Positions 25,135 to 35,109 of a DNA stretch of 64,000 nt are shown here, piece by piece. A program made the position numbers and the translations under genes. The first letter of the stretch is position 1. Each line of letters opens with the position of its first letter. The stretch covers positions 682,001 through 746,000 of the forward strand of contig NZ_LAIR01000002.1 of NCBI RefSeq assembly GCF_001247745.1. The letters run 5' to 3'. A model generated the notes under the pieces. It ran no database searches. It had not been told where the DNA came from and saw only the letters and a list, made by a program, of their open reading frames with translations. Source of the stretch: Luteipulveratus halotolerans. GTDB taxonomy: Bacteria; Actinomycetota; Actinomycetes; Actinomycetales; Dermatophilaceae.

Positions 25135-26232
25135 GTGAGTCTGCAGCTTCCTGACTTCCCCTGGGACTCGCTCGCTGAGGCGAAGGCCCGGGCCCACGAG
25201 CACCCCGACGGCATCGTCGACCTCTCGGTCGGCACCCCGGTCGACCCGACGCCGCGCATCCTGCGTGACGCGCTGACGGCGGCGTCCGACGCACCGGGCT
25301 ACCCCCAGGTGTGGGGCACCCCCGACCTGCGCGAGTCGGTCAGCGCCTGGTTCGCGCGTCGTCGCGGCGCGGCCTCGGTCGACCCCGACGGCGTCATGCC
25401 GACGGTCGGCAGCAAAGAGCTCGTCGCCTGGTTGCCGACGCTGCTCGGCCTCGGCGCCGGCGACACCGTCGCGTTCCCGGCGATCGCCTACCCGACGTAC
25501 GACGTGGGCGCGCGTCTGGCGGGTGCGACACCCCGGCCGATGACGAGTCTGCTCGAGCTGGGGCCGTCGTCCCCGCGACTGCTGTGGCTCAACAGCCCGA
25601 GCAACCCCACCGGCCAGGTGCTCGGCGTCGAGCACCTGCGCAAGGTCGTCGAGTGGGCGCGCGCTCGCGGCGTCGTCGTCGCGAGCGACGAGTGCTACGC
25701 CGAGCTGACCTGGGAGGGCGACGAGCCCGCACCGAGCATCCTCGACGACCGCGTCAGCGGCGGCTCGCACGAGGGGCTGCTCGCGGTCTACTCGCTGTCC
25801 AAGCAGTCCAACCTCGCCGGCTACCGCGCCGCGTTCGTCGCGGGCGACCCCGCGCTCGTACGCCGACTGGTCGAGGTGCGCAAGCACGCCGGCATGATCG
25901 TGCCGTGGCCCGTCCAGCGGGTCCTGCGCGCAGCCGTCGGCGACGATGCCCACGTGCAGGAGCAGAAGCAGCGGTACGCCGCCCGCCGGGCTCGCCTGCG
26001 CACCGCACTGGAGCAGACCGGCTGGCGCGTCGACCACAGCGAGGCCGGCCTCTACCTGTGGTCGACCCGCGACGAACCGTGCCGGGACACCGTCGCGTGG
26101 CTCGCCGAGCGAGGCGTCCTCGCCGCGCCGGGCGACTTCTACGGCGCACCCGGCGCTCAGCACGTCCGGATCGCGCTCACCGCGACCGACGAACGGATCG
26201 ACGCGGCAGTCACCCGACTCACCGCGGATTGA
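25135..26232 (+). CDS. dapC: Succinyldiaminopimelate transaminase DapC
   Basis: A 365-residue fold-type I PLP aminotransferase that makes N-succinyl-LL-diaminopimelate in lysine and peptidoglycan synthesis. Motifs: LPDFPWDSL and VDLSVGTPVDPTP at the N-terminus, LWLNSPSNPTGQ, ASDECYAEL, and SLSKQSNLAGYR with the PLP Lys at residue 223. GTG 25135 is chosen because the family N-terminus starts right there; GTG 25111, in frame with a GGAGGG box 4 bp upstream, is a real alternative adding eight residues. Confidence 0.94.
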   Translation: MSLQLPDFPWDSLAEAKARAHEHPDGIVDLSVGTPVDPTPRILRDALTAASDAPGYPQVWGTPDLRESVSAWFARRRGAASVDPDGVMPTVGSKELVAWLPTLLGLGAGDTVAFPAIAYPTYDVGARLAGATPRPMTSLLELGPSSPRLLWLNSPSNPTGQVLGVEHLRKVVEWARARGVVVASDECYAELTWEGDEPAPSILDDRVSGGSHEGLLAVYSLSKQSNLAGYRAAFVAGDPALVRRLVEVRKHAGMIVPWPVQRVLRAAVGDDAHVQEQKQRYAARRARLRTALEQTGWRVDHSEAGLYLWSTRDEPCRDTVAWLAERGVLAAPGDFYGAPGAQHVRIALTATDERIDAAVTRLTAD

Positions 26233-26358
26233 CACCCAGTCAAAAGGTGCGTGCTGACGCCCCTGGGCCGATTGCATCGACAAGGCAACGCTGGGGTAAC
26301 GTCGGCCGGGCTGACTTTCCGGCGGACCTCGCCGGCACGCAAGGAGGACGGACAGCAC

Positions 26359-27651
<1,293 letters not shown>

Positions 27652-27660
27652 GTCTCTCGC

Positions 27661-27712
27661 TCGTACGACGAAGCCCCCTTCCGCCGCGGCGGAAGGGGGC
27701 TTCGTCGTACGA
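27661..27712. terminator. Bidirectional terminator: 52-bp perfect palindrome
   Basis: The 26 bases 27661-27686 are exactly complementary to 27687-27712, with no unpaired base in the palindrome. The inner part includes AAGCCCCC and GGGGGCTT, so both strands carry a stem with a short T-containing tail. It separates convergent gltA and the lipase gene, 9 and 15 bp from their stops. The outer TCGTACGACGAAG also begins the terminator at 63392. Confidence 0.95.
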
Positions 27713-27727
27713 AGGACGGGGTCTCGA

Positions 27728-28675
27728 TCAGAGGAACGGGACGCCGTAGCCCTTGCAGACCGGGTTGAACGTCTTCGGGCCGTCGGCGAGAGCGTTCATC
27801 GTCATCTGCAGGGTCGGGTCGTCGTTGAACAGGCCGATGTGACCGGCAGCGTCCCAGGGGCACTTGTCCTGGAGCACGATGTTGTTGACGTCGGCGCCGG
27901 ACAGGGTCTGGTTGATGTACGGGGTCACGACCCTGTCCTGCTTGGTCGAGATGACCGTGTACTTCGGGCCGGCCGGCACGTCGTTGCTGCCGTTCGGGAA
28001 CAGCTCGCGGGTGTAGTCGCTGGTGTAGGTCTGGTCGATGACGCCGGGGAACTGGCCGACGTTGCTGATGCCGGTCACGAAGCCCATCAGGTTGAGGCTG
28101 TCGCCGAGAGCCACGATGCCGTTGAGGGACGTGCCCCGCGAGCTCGGGGCCCAGCCGACGTAGTGTGCGGTCTTGCTGGCTCCGCCCATCTTCTTGATCC
28201 ACCACATCGGGACGCTGCCGCCCTGGGAGTGGCCGATGATGTCGACCTTCTTGGCGCCGGTCGAGGTGAGCACCTTGGTGACGAAGGCGTCGAGCTCCTG
28301 GGCGGAGGCCTTGATCGAGCCCAGTCCGCCGACGCGGTCGGCGGAGATCGACGTCATGCCGTAGTTGTAGGCGAACGTGCAGTAGCCGGCGTTCTTCAGG
28401 CGCGGACCGGCCTTGACGAAGTTGGCGCCGTGGTTGAAGAACGTGCCGGGCAGCAGCACCACCGGGTTGGGGTGCTCGGCAGTCGGCTTGCAGGAGAAGT
28501 CGTTCGCCCCCGCCGTCGAGTCGGGCGAGACGGCGAACCGGTAGAGCGCCTCAGGGACCCCGCCTTCGGGCAGCTCGGCTGCGTGGGCCGGTGCACCGGC
28601 TGCGGCCAGGAGGGCCGTGGCGGCACCGGCGGCCGCGAGGCCGAGGCGGGTCTTGCGTGAGGGCGAACGCAGCAT
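27728..28675 (-). CDS. Secreted triacylglycerol lipase/esterase, alpha/beta hydrolase
   Basis: A 315-residue exported lipase of the class 2 (EstA/LipA actinobacterial) type. A signal peptide of about 33 residues ends PAHAA. Conserved features are VVLLPGTFFNHGANF, the nucleophile elbow GHSQGG with Ser150, then probable Asp247 (TKQDRVVTP) and His279 (AAGHIGLF). Two Cys pairs could form disulfides. ATG 28675 has AGGAG 7 bp upstream; a TTG two codons earlier is less likely. Acyl specificity unknown. Confidence 0.9.
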   Translation of the reverse strand: MLRSPSRKTRLGLAAAGAATALLAAAGAPAHAAELPEGGVPEALYRFAVSPDSTAGANDFSCKPTAEHPNPVVLLPGTFFNHGANFVKAGPRLKNAGYCTFAYNYGMTSISADRVGGLGSIKASAQELDAFVTKVLTSTGAKKVDIIGHSQGGSVPMWWIKKMGGASKTAHYVGWAPSSRGTSLNGIVALGDSLNLMGFVTGISNVGQFPGVIDQTYTSDYTRELFPNGSNDVPAGPKYTVISTKQDRVVTPYINQTLSGADVNNIVLQDKCPWDAAGHIGLFNDDPTLQMTMNALADGPKTFNPVCKGYGVPFL

Positions 28676-28785
28676 GAGCAAACTCCTAGGTCGAGCTTCA
28701 CACCGGCCCAGGGGTGGCCGGTGTGACGGAGATTACTCGTGAGTTGGGTCACTTAGACGCGGGAAACGCCAGTATTTCCTCGTGG

Positions 28786-29718
28786 TCAGGCGAGCTCGAC
28801 GCGCACTGTGGTCGAACCGGCCGTCGGCTCGCTCGCGTCGTGCCAGCTCCAGCCGGCCTTGCCACGCTCACGGCGCCACTCGCGGTCGCCGACGGTCACC
28901 CGGGTGACGCCGTCGGCCTCCGCATGGGTGACGGCCCACCCGGCGAGCGCCCAGGCGACCTTCTCGCTGGACGCCGTGAGCGACAGGCCACCGTCGGCGA
29001 CCGAGCCGCGTGCGCCCGTCTGCTTCTTCATCTTCGCGAGGAGCTCGTCGGGAGCGGTGGACTCGGTGGCCGGGTCGAGCCGGCATCCGACGGCCGCGGG
29101 CACCTCGCCGGAGAGCACCTGACTGATGGTGCGTCCCTGGTCCTCGTGGTCGGCGTACGCGTCGGGGTGCCCGCTGCGCTGGACCTCCTGGGCGACCTCG
29201 GTGAGCGGTCGGTCGCGCCAGCCGTCGACCTTGAGCAGGTGCTTGTAGAACTCGCGGCTGGAGTAGACCGGGTCGGCGATCTGCTCGGCGGTGCCCCAGC
29301 CCTGGCTCGGTCGCTGCTGGAACAGCCCGAGCGAGTCACGGTCGCCGTAGGTGAGGTTGCGCAGCTTGGACTCCTGGATCGCCGTCGTCACCGCGATGTA
29401 CGCGGCCTCGGTCGGCAGACGGTCGAGCGTGACGGCGACCGTGGTGATGGTCGAGGCGTTGGCGGCCTGCTCGGGATCCCACTTCTCCTCGGTGCCCCCG
29501 TCGACCATCCGGCAGCTGCGGCCGCCGAGGTAGTTCTCCAGGTAGTCGTAGGCGCGGAATCCGCCGTAGGCGACGAGGCTGACCACGACCAGCGGGATGG
29601 CACAACCGATCACCTTGCGCCACGGGCCGCGGGCGCCGTGCTCCTCGAAGTCGAAGTCGTCCAGGTCGTAGGGATGGGCGCCGTCGTGCCCGGCGTCACC
29701 CGGGGGGTGCTGGCTCAC
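28786..29718 (-). CDS. Membrane-anchored lysozyme-like protein, function unproven
   Basis: A 310-residue protein. An acidic N-terminus (DLDDFDFEEHG) precedes one membrane helix at about residues 37-57, so most of it is extracellular. The segment AVTTAIQESKLRNLTYGDRD followed by SLGLFQQRPSQGWG looks like a goose-type lysozyme/lytic transglycosylase core (ES and GLFQ motifs), seen in many actinobacterial proteins of unknown role. GTG 29718 lies 6 bp after the dapD stop and lacks a ribosome site, so it is probably coupled to dapD. A wall-hydrolase role is inference. Confidence 0.8.
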   Translation of the reverse strand: MSQHPPGDAGHDGAHPYDLDDFDFEEHGARGPWRKVIGCAIPLVVVSLVAYGGFRAYDYLENYLGGRSCRMVDGGTEEKWDPEQAANASTITTVAVTLDRLPTEAAYIAVTTAIQESKLRNLTYGDRDSLGLFQQRPSQGWGTAEQIADPVYSSREFYKHLLKVDGWRDRPLTEVAQEVQRSGHPDAYADHEDQGRTISQVLSGEVPAAVGCRLDPATESTAPDELLAKMKKQTGARGSVADGGLSLTASSEKVAWALAGWAVTHAEADGVTRVTVGDREWRRERGKAGWSWHDASEPTAGSTTVRVELA

Positions 29719-29723
29719 GGAGG

Positions 29724-30665
29724 TCAGTCGTTGGCGTGCAGCGCGTCGTTGAGCGTGATGCCGTCGCCCTGGCGTGCGCGGCACTCGACGACTCCGGTGG
29801 TGGAGTTGCGGATGAACAACATGCCGTTGCGCCCGGAGAGCTCCTTGGCCTTGACCACGGTGCCGTCCTGCAGGGTGACCTTGGTGCCGGCCGTGATGTA
29901 GAGGCCCGCCTCGACCACACAGTCGTCGCCGAGGGCGATGCCGATGCCGGCCTGTGCGCCGATGAGGCAGCGCTCGCCGATCGACACGCGCTCGGTGCCG
30001 CCGCCCGAGAGCGTGCCCATGATCGAGGCGCCGCCGCCGATGTCGGAGCCGTCGCCCACGACGACGCCCTGCACGATGCGGCCCTCGACCATGGAGGTGC
30101 CGAGCGTGCCGGCGTTGAAGTTGCAGAACCCCTCGTGCATGACCGTGGTGCCCGAGGCGAGGTGCGCGCCGAGGCGGACGCGGTCGGCGTCGGCGATGCG
30201 CACTCCGGTCGGCAGCACGTAGTCGGTCATCCGCGGGAACTTGTCGACGCCGAAGACCTGGACCGCGCCGTCCTGACGCAGTCGCAGGCGGGTCGTCTCG
30301 AAGCCGTCGACCGCGCACGGTCCGTGGTTGGTCCAGACCACGTTGTTGAGGACGCCGAACAGGCCGTCGAGGTTGATGGTGTTGGGCTGCACCAGCCGGT
30401 GGGAGAGCAGGTGCAGTCGCAGGTAGGCATCCGACACATCAGCCGGCGCGGCGTCCAGGTCGACCTGGGTGTGCACGACACGGGTACGGACGCCGCGACG
30501 CGGGTACTCGCGGGCGGCGGCGGACAGCTCGGCCGGGGCGGCGTACGGGTCGTCGGTGTGCGGTGAGCTGCCGAGCGCGGGCGAGGGGTACCAGGTGTCG
30601 AGGACCTGACCGGTCGAGGTCTCAGTGGCCAGGCCGAAGCCCCAGGCCGTGCGCGGGGAAGTCAT
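29724..30665 (-). CDS. dapD: Tetrahydrodipicolinate N-succinyltransferase DapD (actinobacterial form)
   Basis: A 313-residue succinyl-CoA-dependent transferase acting before DapC in the succinylase route to diaminopimelate. The middle and C-terminal parts show left-handed beta-helix hexapeptide repeats (GGGASIMGTLSGGG, IGERCLIGAQAGIGIALGDD), and the catalytic MHEGFCNFNAGTLGTSMVEG segment is present. The N-terminus (MTSPRTAWGFGLAT) is that of the actinobacterial type rather than the proteobacterial one. It is followed by a lysozyme-like gene after 5 bp on the same strand. Confidence 0.96.
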   Translation of the reverse strand: MTSPRTAWGFGLATETSTGQVLDTWYPSPALGSSPHTDDPYAAPAELSAAAREYPRRGVRTRVVHTQVDLDAAPADVSDAYLRLHLLSHRLVQPNTINLDGLFGVLNNVVWTNHGPCAVDGFETTRLRLRQDGAVQVFGVDKFPRMTDYVLPTGVRIADADRVRLGAHLASGTTVMHEGFCNFNAGTLGTSMVEGRIVQGVVVGDGSDIGGGASIMGTLSGGGTERVSIGERCLIGAQAGIGIALGDDCVVEAGLYITAGTKVTLQDGTVVKAKELSGRNGMLFIRNSTTGVVECRARQGDGITLNDALHAND

Positions 30666-30737
30666 GCGCCAAGCCTAGAAGGGCAGGGCGGCTGCGGGCG
30701 ACGCGGCTCACCTGGTGGCCGCGCCGCCCGAGTCCGG

Positions 30738-31331
30738 TCAGGACCAGTGGGGGTCGCGACCGGTCCAGGCGACCAGCCGCTCGTACGCGCCCGCGTCCTC
30801 GCTCACGGGGACGACGGGTCCGAACGGGATCGCGCCACCGCGGGGCTGCTCCGGGAGGATGGCGACGTACGACTGTCGAGCGGTCGTCGCGAGCTCGGGG
30901 TCGAGGTCGTCGGTGCGGCCGATCGCCGCGGCCAGGTCCCAGGAGTGCACCGTGATCTCGCCGACGTACGACGCGATCGCGCCGCGCCCGGTGGTGCGTC
31001 CCCACGGCACCTCGACGGAGCGGTCGAGGTTCGCGTCGTCCGCGAGCAGCGGCTCGAGCGCGGTGACCCCGGCTCTCCAGTCGCCTGCCCAGTCGGTCGA
31101 GGCGACCTGAGGCGGGGCCGTCGAGAAGTGCTCGCCCGACAGGATCGTCGCCAGTCGGCGTACGACGCCCTGCAGGTGCTCGATCAGGGTCTTGACGTCG
31201 AAGTCGGCGCACGGCGTCGGCCGGTGAGCCTGGTCGGTGGAGGCGACCTGCATGAGTCGGTCGACCTGGGCGAGGGCGCCGCGCAGCTGCGGACGCAGGT
31301 CGGGGATCGTCGGTGTGGAGGTGGTGGGCAT
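30738..31331 (-). CDS. TIGR03086/DinB-like maleylpyruvate isomerase N-terminal domain protein
   Basis: A 197-residue protein of the mycothiol-dependent maleylpyruvate isomerase N-terminal/DinB-like fold. Family marks are PTPCADFDVKTLIEHLQG (the His of a metal site) and GEITVHSWDLAAAIGR near residue 140 (second His region). Such proteins are possibly mycothiol-linked metalloenzymes, but functions are mostly unknown. GAAGGAG lies 6 bp before the ATG at 31331. It is divergent from a WYL regulator across a 105-bp gap with a putative operator, so it may be that regulator's target. Confidence 0.85.
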   Translation of the reverse strand: MPTTSTPTIPDLRPQLRGALAQVDRLMQVASTDQAHRPTPCADFDVKTLIEHLQGVVRRLATILSGEHFSTAPPQVASTDWAGDWRAGVTALEPLLADDANLDRSVEVPWGRTTGRGAIASYVGEITVHSWDLAAAIGRTDDLDPELATTARQSYVAILPEQPRGGAIPFGPVVPVSEDAGAYERLVAWTGRDPHWS

Positions 31332-31394
31332 GGTGTCTCCTTCGTCGTCGGTCGGCTCGGCGCCGAATCCGCTGGTGCACCAGTCCATCGCCCA

Positions 31395-31417
31395 AACAAG
31401 ACATCCTCTGTCATGTT
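31395..31417. promoter_or_regulatory. Putative operator between the DinB-like gene and the WYL regulator
   Basis: AACAAGACA (31395-31403) and TGTCATGTT (31409-31417) form a 9-bp inverted repeat with one mismatch and a 5-bp spacer. It lies 20 bp before the WYL regulator start and 64 bp before the divergent gene. Dyad size and position suit binding by a dimeric HTH regulator; autoregulation by the WYL protein is inferred, not shown. Confidence 0.5.
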
Positions 31418-31436
31418 CTGATGGGACGATCCGAGC

Positions 31437-32453
31437 ATGCGCGCTGATCGCCTCCTGAGACTGCTGATGCTCCTGCAGCGGCACGGCAGAGCGACCGCGC
31501 CGTGGCTGGCTCAGGAGCTCGAGGTCAGCACCCGCACCGTGCTGCGCGACATGGACGCGTTGTCCGCGGCGGGCGTGCCGGTCTACACCGAGCAGGGGAG
31601 GGGAGGCGGCTGTGTCCTGCTCGAGGGGTTCACGACGCAGGCCTCGGGCCTGACGCCGACCGAGGCACAGGCGTTGTTCTCCTGGGCGGCGCGTGAGACG
31701 GCCGGCGACCTCGGGCTCGGCGCCGATCTCACCTCCGCGCTCGCCAAGATCGCCGCGACGGCTCCCGCTCAGGCGGTGCAGCAGGCCGAGGCGTTCGGCG
31801 ATGTGGTGCTCGCCGACCGGCGGCGCTGGTTCGCTGCGGTTGACGACGTCGCCTGGTTGCCGGCACTGCGTGAGGCGGCCACGGCTGGTCGACGCGTACG
31901 CATCTCGTACGCGTCCGCGGAGTCGACGAGTCCGTCGGTCCGTACCGTGCACCCGGTCGGGATCGTCGACCACTCCGGACGTTGGTACCTCGTCGCGGAG
32001 CACCGTCGGCAGCAGCGCACCTACCGGGTGTCGCGCGTGCAGGACGTGCAGGTGCTGGCCGAGCCCGTCGACCTCGCCGACCCACGGCCGCTCTCCGAGG
32101 TCTGGGACGACCTGCGGCGCCGGTTCGAGGGCGGCGCCGCGCCGACGCGCGTCACCGTGTCGGTCGACCCGGACGCCGAGGGTGAGCTGTGGCGACTGCT
32201 CAGCATGCAGCTCGCGCCGGGCTCGCAGATCGAGGTGCGCAACGGCGGGGGAGACCGCGCGGTCTGGTCGTTGCAGGCACGTCTGCCGTCCGTCGTGGCG
32301 TCGACGGCCGTGCTGAAGGCCCGCGAGATGACTCTGCTCGAGCCCCAGTGGCTGCGTGACGAGGTGGCGGCCGGAGCCGAGCGAGCGCTCGCGACCTACG
32401 GACGGCCTCCCGAGCCGCCCGGTGCGATGCGACAGGATGAGCAGCATGCCTGA
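31437..32453 (+). CDS. WYL-domain transcriptional regulator (DeoR-type HTH)
   Basis: A 338-residue regulator. N-terminal winged helix: RLLRLLMLLQRHGRATAPWL and LEVSTRTVLRDMDALSAAG at residues 4-45. The WYL domain is central (RRVRISYASAES, then HPVGIVDHSGRWYLVAEHRR), and the C-terminal WCX part ends at about 325. WYL proteins sense small ligands or nucleic acid. It is divergent from the DinB-like gene and probably controls it. Its last codons overlap the start of dapE by 8 bp. Confidence 0.92.
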   Translation: MRADRLLRLLMLLQRHGRATAPWLAQELEVSTRTVLRDMDALSAAGVPVYTEQGRGGGCVLLEGFTTQASGLTPTEAQALFSWAARETAGDLGLGADLTSALAKIAATAPAQAVQQAEAFGDVVLADRRRWFAAVDDVAWLPALREAATAGRRVRISYASAESTSPSVRTVHPVGIVDHSGRWYLVAEHRRQQRTYRVSRVQDVQVLAEPVDLADPRPLSEVWDDLRRRFEGGAAPTRVTVSVDPDAEGELWRLLSMQLAPGSQIEVRNGGGDRAVWSLQARLPSVVASTAVLKAREMTLLEPQWLRDEVAAGAERALATYGRPPEPPGAMRQDEQHA

Positions 32454-33519
32454 GCTGGACCTGAACTCCGACGTCGTCACCCTCACCGCCGCGGTCTGCG
32501 ACATCGAGTCGGTGAGTCATCACGAGAGCGACCTGGCCGACGCGGTCGAGGCGGCCCTGCGCGCGCTGCCTCATCTGGAGGTCGTCCGTGACGGCAACGC
32601 CGTGATCGCGCGCACCGACCTCGGCCGTGCCGAGCGGGTGGTGCTCGCGGGACACCTCGACACGGTGCCGCTCACCGACCCGCCCAACCTGCCCGTACGA
32701 CGTGAGAACGGCATGCTCGTCGGCCGCGGGACGACCGACATGAAGGGTGGCGTCGCGGTCCAGCTCAGGCTCGCCGCGACCCTGACCGAGCCGACGCGTG
32801 ATGTGACCTACGTGTTCTACGACGCCGAGGAGGTCGAGGACGTCCACAACGGTCTGCGCCGGCTGGGCGAGACCCGACCCGAGCTGCTCGGGGCCGACTT
32901 CGCGGTGCTCCTCGAACCCACCGACGGCGGAATCGAGGGCGGCTGCAAGGGCACGCTGCGGGTCGACGTGCGCGCCGAGGGTGTGGCCGCGCACTCCGCC
33001 CGGCCGTGGAACGGCCGCAACGCCATCCACGCCGCGGGCGACATCCTGGCCCGGCTGTCGGCGTACGAGACCCGCACCGCCCGCGTCGACGGGCTCGACT
33101 ACCACGAGGCGCTCAACGCCGTCGGCATCAGCGGCGGCATCGCCGGCAACGTCATCCCCGACGCGTGCACGGTCACCGTCAACTACCGGTTCGCCCCCGA
33201 CCGCTCGGGCGAGGAGGCGCTCGCGCACGTCCGCGAGGTGTTCGAGGGGTACGACGTCGTGCTCGGCGACACCGCCGACGGCGCCCGACCGGGTCTCGAC
33301 CGCCCCGCCGCGCAGGCGTTCGTCGCAGCGCTCGGCCTGCCGGTCACGGCGAAGGAAGGGTGGACGGACGTCGCCCGCTTCTCGACGCTCGGTGTCCCGG
33401 CGGTGAACTTCGGGCCAGGAGATCCCAACCTCGCCCACACCGACGACGAGCGCTGCGCCGAGCAGCAGATCATCGACGCCGAGGCGGCGCTGCGGCGCTG
33501 GCTCGACGGCGACCACTGA
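32446..33519 (+). CDS. dapE: Succinyl-diaminopimelate desuccinylase DapE
   Basis: A 357-residue M20 family metallohydrolase that releases LL-diaminopimelate and succinate. Metal-site motifs: GHLDTVPL, GRGTTDMKGG, and YDAEEVED with the catalytic Glu, plus EPTDGGIEGGCKG. The final LAHTDDERC contains the last metal His. ATG 32446 is preferred over 32437 because AGGAT is spaced 7 bp from it. With dapC and dapD in this window it gives three consecutive steps of the succinylase branch. Confidence 0.95.
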   Translation: MPELDLNSDVVTLTAAVCDIESVSHHESDLADAVEAALRALPHLEVVRDGNAVIARTDLGRAERVVLAGHLDTVPLTDPPNLPVRRENGMLVGRGTTDMKGGVAVQLRLAATLTEPTRDVTYVFYDAEEVEDVHNGLRRLGETRPELLGADFAVLLEPTDGGIEGGCKGTLRVDVRAEGVAAHSARPWNGRNAIHAAGDILARLSAYETRTARVDGLDYHEALNAVGISGGIAGNVIPDACTVTVNYRFAPDRSGEEALAHVREVFEGYDVVLGDTADGARPGLDRPAAQAFVAALGLPVTAKEGWTDVARFSTLGVPAVNFGPGDPNLAHTDDERCAEQQIIDAEAALRRWLDGDH

Positions 33520-33543
33520 CCGCTCCGACCGAGAGGGCCACCC

Positions 33544-34299
33544 ATGACCACCCGCGAGTACCGCAAGGGCGCGACCACACTGCGCGGAGACCGCGTGCCG
33601 GGCACCACCACCGACGCGCGACTGCTCGACAACGCCGAGTCCTCCGACTGGCTGCACACCGACCCGTGGCGGGTGCTGCGCATCCAGAGCGAGTTCGTCG
33701 AGGGGTTCGGCGCGCTCGCCGAGCTCGGCCCGGCGATCAGCGTCTTCGGCTCCGCCCGGACGCCGGTCGACTCGCCGTACTACGCGCTCGGTGAGCAGGT
33801 CGGCCGGCTGATCGCCGAGGCGGGGTACGCCGTCATCACCGGAGGCGGTCCGGGCGCGATGGAGGCGGCCAACAAGGGCGCCATGGCGGCGGGCGGCACC
33901 AGCGTCGGGCTGGGCATCGAGCTGCCCTTCGAGAACGGCCTCAACCCCTACGTCGACCTCGGCGTCAACTTCCGCTACTTCTTCGCGCGCAAGACGATGT
34001 TCGTCAAGTACGCCGAGGGCTATGTCGTGCTGCCCGGCGGGTTCGGCACGCTCGACGAGCTGTTCGAGGCGATCACCCTCGTGCAGACCCAGAAGGTCAC
34101 GAGCTTTCCGGTGGTCCTGCTCGGCAGCGACTTCTGGACGCCGATGATCGACTGGCTGCGCGGCAGCCTGCTCGCGCACGGGATGATCAGCGAGGCCGAC
34201 GTCGAGCGGCTCCACGTCGTGGACGACCCTCGAGAGGCGGTCGACCTGATCGTGTCGTCCAACGACGAGCGACGTGCGGCCGCAGGTCGCCCCGAATGA
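33544..34299 (+). CDS. TIGR00730/LOG family Rossmann-fold protein
   Basis: A 251-residue LOG (Lonely Guy)-like protein. The nucleotide-binding motifs ITGGGPGAMEAAN and LPGGFGTLDELFE are the PGGxGTxxE signature of cytokinin riboside 5'-monophosphate phosphoribohydrolases, which act on nucleoside monophosphates. Following dapE is a conserved arrangement in actinobacteria as I recall. GAGAGG sits 7 bp before the ATG. The physiological substrate here is unknown. Confidence 0.92.
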   Translation: MTTREYRKGATTLRGDRVPGTTTDARLLDNAESSDWLHTDPWRVLRIQSEFVEGFGALAELGPAISVFGSARTPVDSPYYALGEQVGRLIAEAGYAVITGGGPGAMEAANKGAMAAGGTSVGLGIELPFENGLNPYVDLGVNFRYFFARKTMFVKYAEGYVVLPGGFGTLDELFEAITLVQTQKVTSFPVVLLGSDFWTPMIDWLRGSLLAHGMISEADVERLHVVDDPREAVDLIVSSNDERRAAAGRPE

Positions 34300-34345
34300 C
34301 GCGAGGCCGACCCGGCCGTCAGAGCCGTGACCTATCCTCGGTCGC

Positions 34346-34657
34346 GTGATCGTCGTCCTCCTCGCGCTCCTGCTGATCGTGATCGGCCTGGCCACAGGCG
34401 TCGTCATCGGCCGTATCCCGGTGACCGGCATGGACGACGCCACGACGACCACGCCCTTCGAGCCGCTGCCGGCGGGGCCGATCACCGACGCCGACCTCGA
34501 CGAGCTCCGTTTCGACCAGACCCTGCGGGGCTACCGCATGACCCAGGTCGACGGCGTCATCGACCGCCTCCGCGACGAGCTGCTGTCGCGCGACCGCGAG
34601 ATCGAGCAGCTGCGCTCCGAGGTCGACGGGCGCACGCGCTCGCTGTCGACCGACTGA
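34346..34657 (+). CDS. Small DivIVA-domain membrane protein
   Basis: A 103-residue protein. One N-terminal membrane helix (VVLLALLLIVIGLATGVVIG) is followed by a linker and a short DivIVA-like segment (LRGYRMTQVDGVIDRLRDEL), then a coiled coil rich in Arg/Glu. DivIVA motifs recruit proteins to curved membrane or growth poles. GTG start at 34346. It is too short to form the long coiled coil of true Wag31/DivIVA, so it is a minor family member of unknown role. Confidence 0.87.
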   Translation: MIVVLLALLLIVIGLATGVVIGRIPVTGMDDATTTTPFEPLPAGPITDADLDELRFDQTLRGYRMTQVDGVIDRLRDELLSRDREIEQLRSEVDGRTRSLSTD

Positions 34658-34662
34658 TCTCC

Positions 34663-35109
34663 GTGCCGGTCCAGATCGTCCGCACCAGTCCCGTGGCCGC
34701 CGAGCGGCTGTGGGAGGTCTTCGTCGACTGGCCTCGCCACGGCGCGTACGTCCCCCTCAGCCGCCTCGAGGTCACCGGGCGGCCGGGCGTGGGTCAGGTG
34801 GTCGACGCGATCACCCGGCTCGGCCCGCTCGAGGTGCACGACACCATGCGTGTCGACATCTGGCAGCCTCCGTCGCGCGAACGCCCGGGCGTCGCGCTGC
34901 TCACCAAGACCGGCCGTGTCCTGAGCGGGTTCGGGCGGCTGGAGATCACGGCGACCGGAGCCGGCTCACGAGTGCAGTGGGACGAGGACGTCCGACCGCG
35001 GCCGGCCTGGCTCGGACGCCTGACCGCACCGGTGGCGACCGTGCCCACCCGGATGCTCTTCGCGCGCGTGGTCGACGGTCTCGTCCGAGAAGCCGAGCAG
35101 AGCCGATGA
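34663..35109 (+). CDS. SRPBCC family protein (polyketide cyclase/START-like)
   Basis: A 148-residue START-like ligand-binding protein. The family opening (VQIVRTSPVAAERLWEVFVDWPRHGAYVPL) and the alternating strands ending in a long C-terminal helix (RMLFARVVDGLVREAEQSR) are clear. No catalytic residues can be assigned. GTG at 34663 is 5 bp after the DivIVA-like gene stop, and its stop overlaps the 3-methyladenine glycosylase ATG, so the three are co-transcribed. Confidence 0.85.
   Translation: MPVQIVRTSPVAAERLWEVFVDWPRHGAYVPLSRLEVTGRPGVGQVVDAITRLGPLEVHDTMRVDIWQPPSRERPGVALLTKTGRVLSGFGRLEITATGAGSRVQWDEDVRPRPAWLGRLTAPVATVPTRMLFARVVDGLVREAEQSR

Noticed and set aside
34346..34657. Wag31/DivIVA polar growth protein
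   Set aside because: The protein is only 103 residues with a membrane helix and a short DivIVA-like segment, so it is not the essential Wag31.
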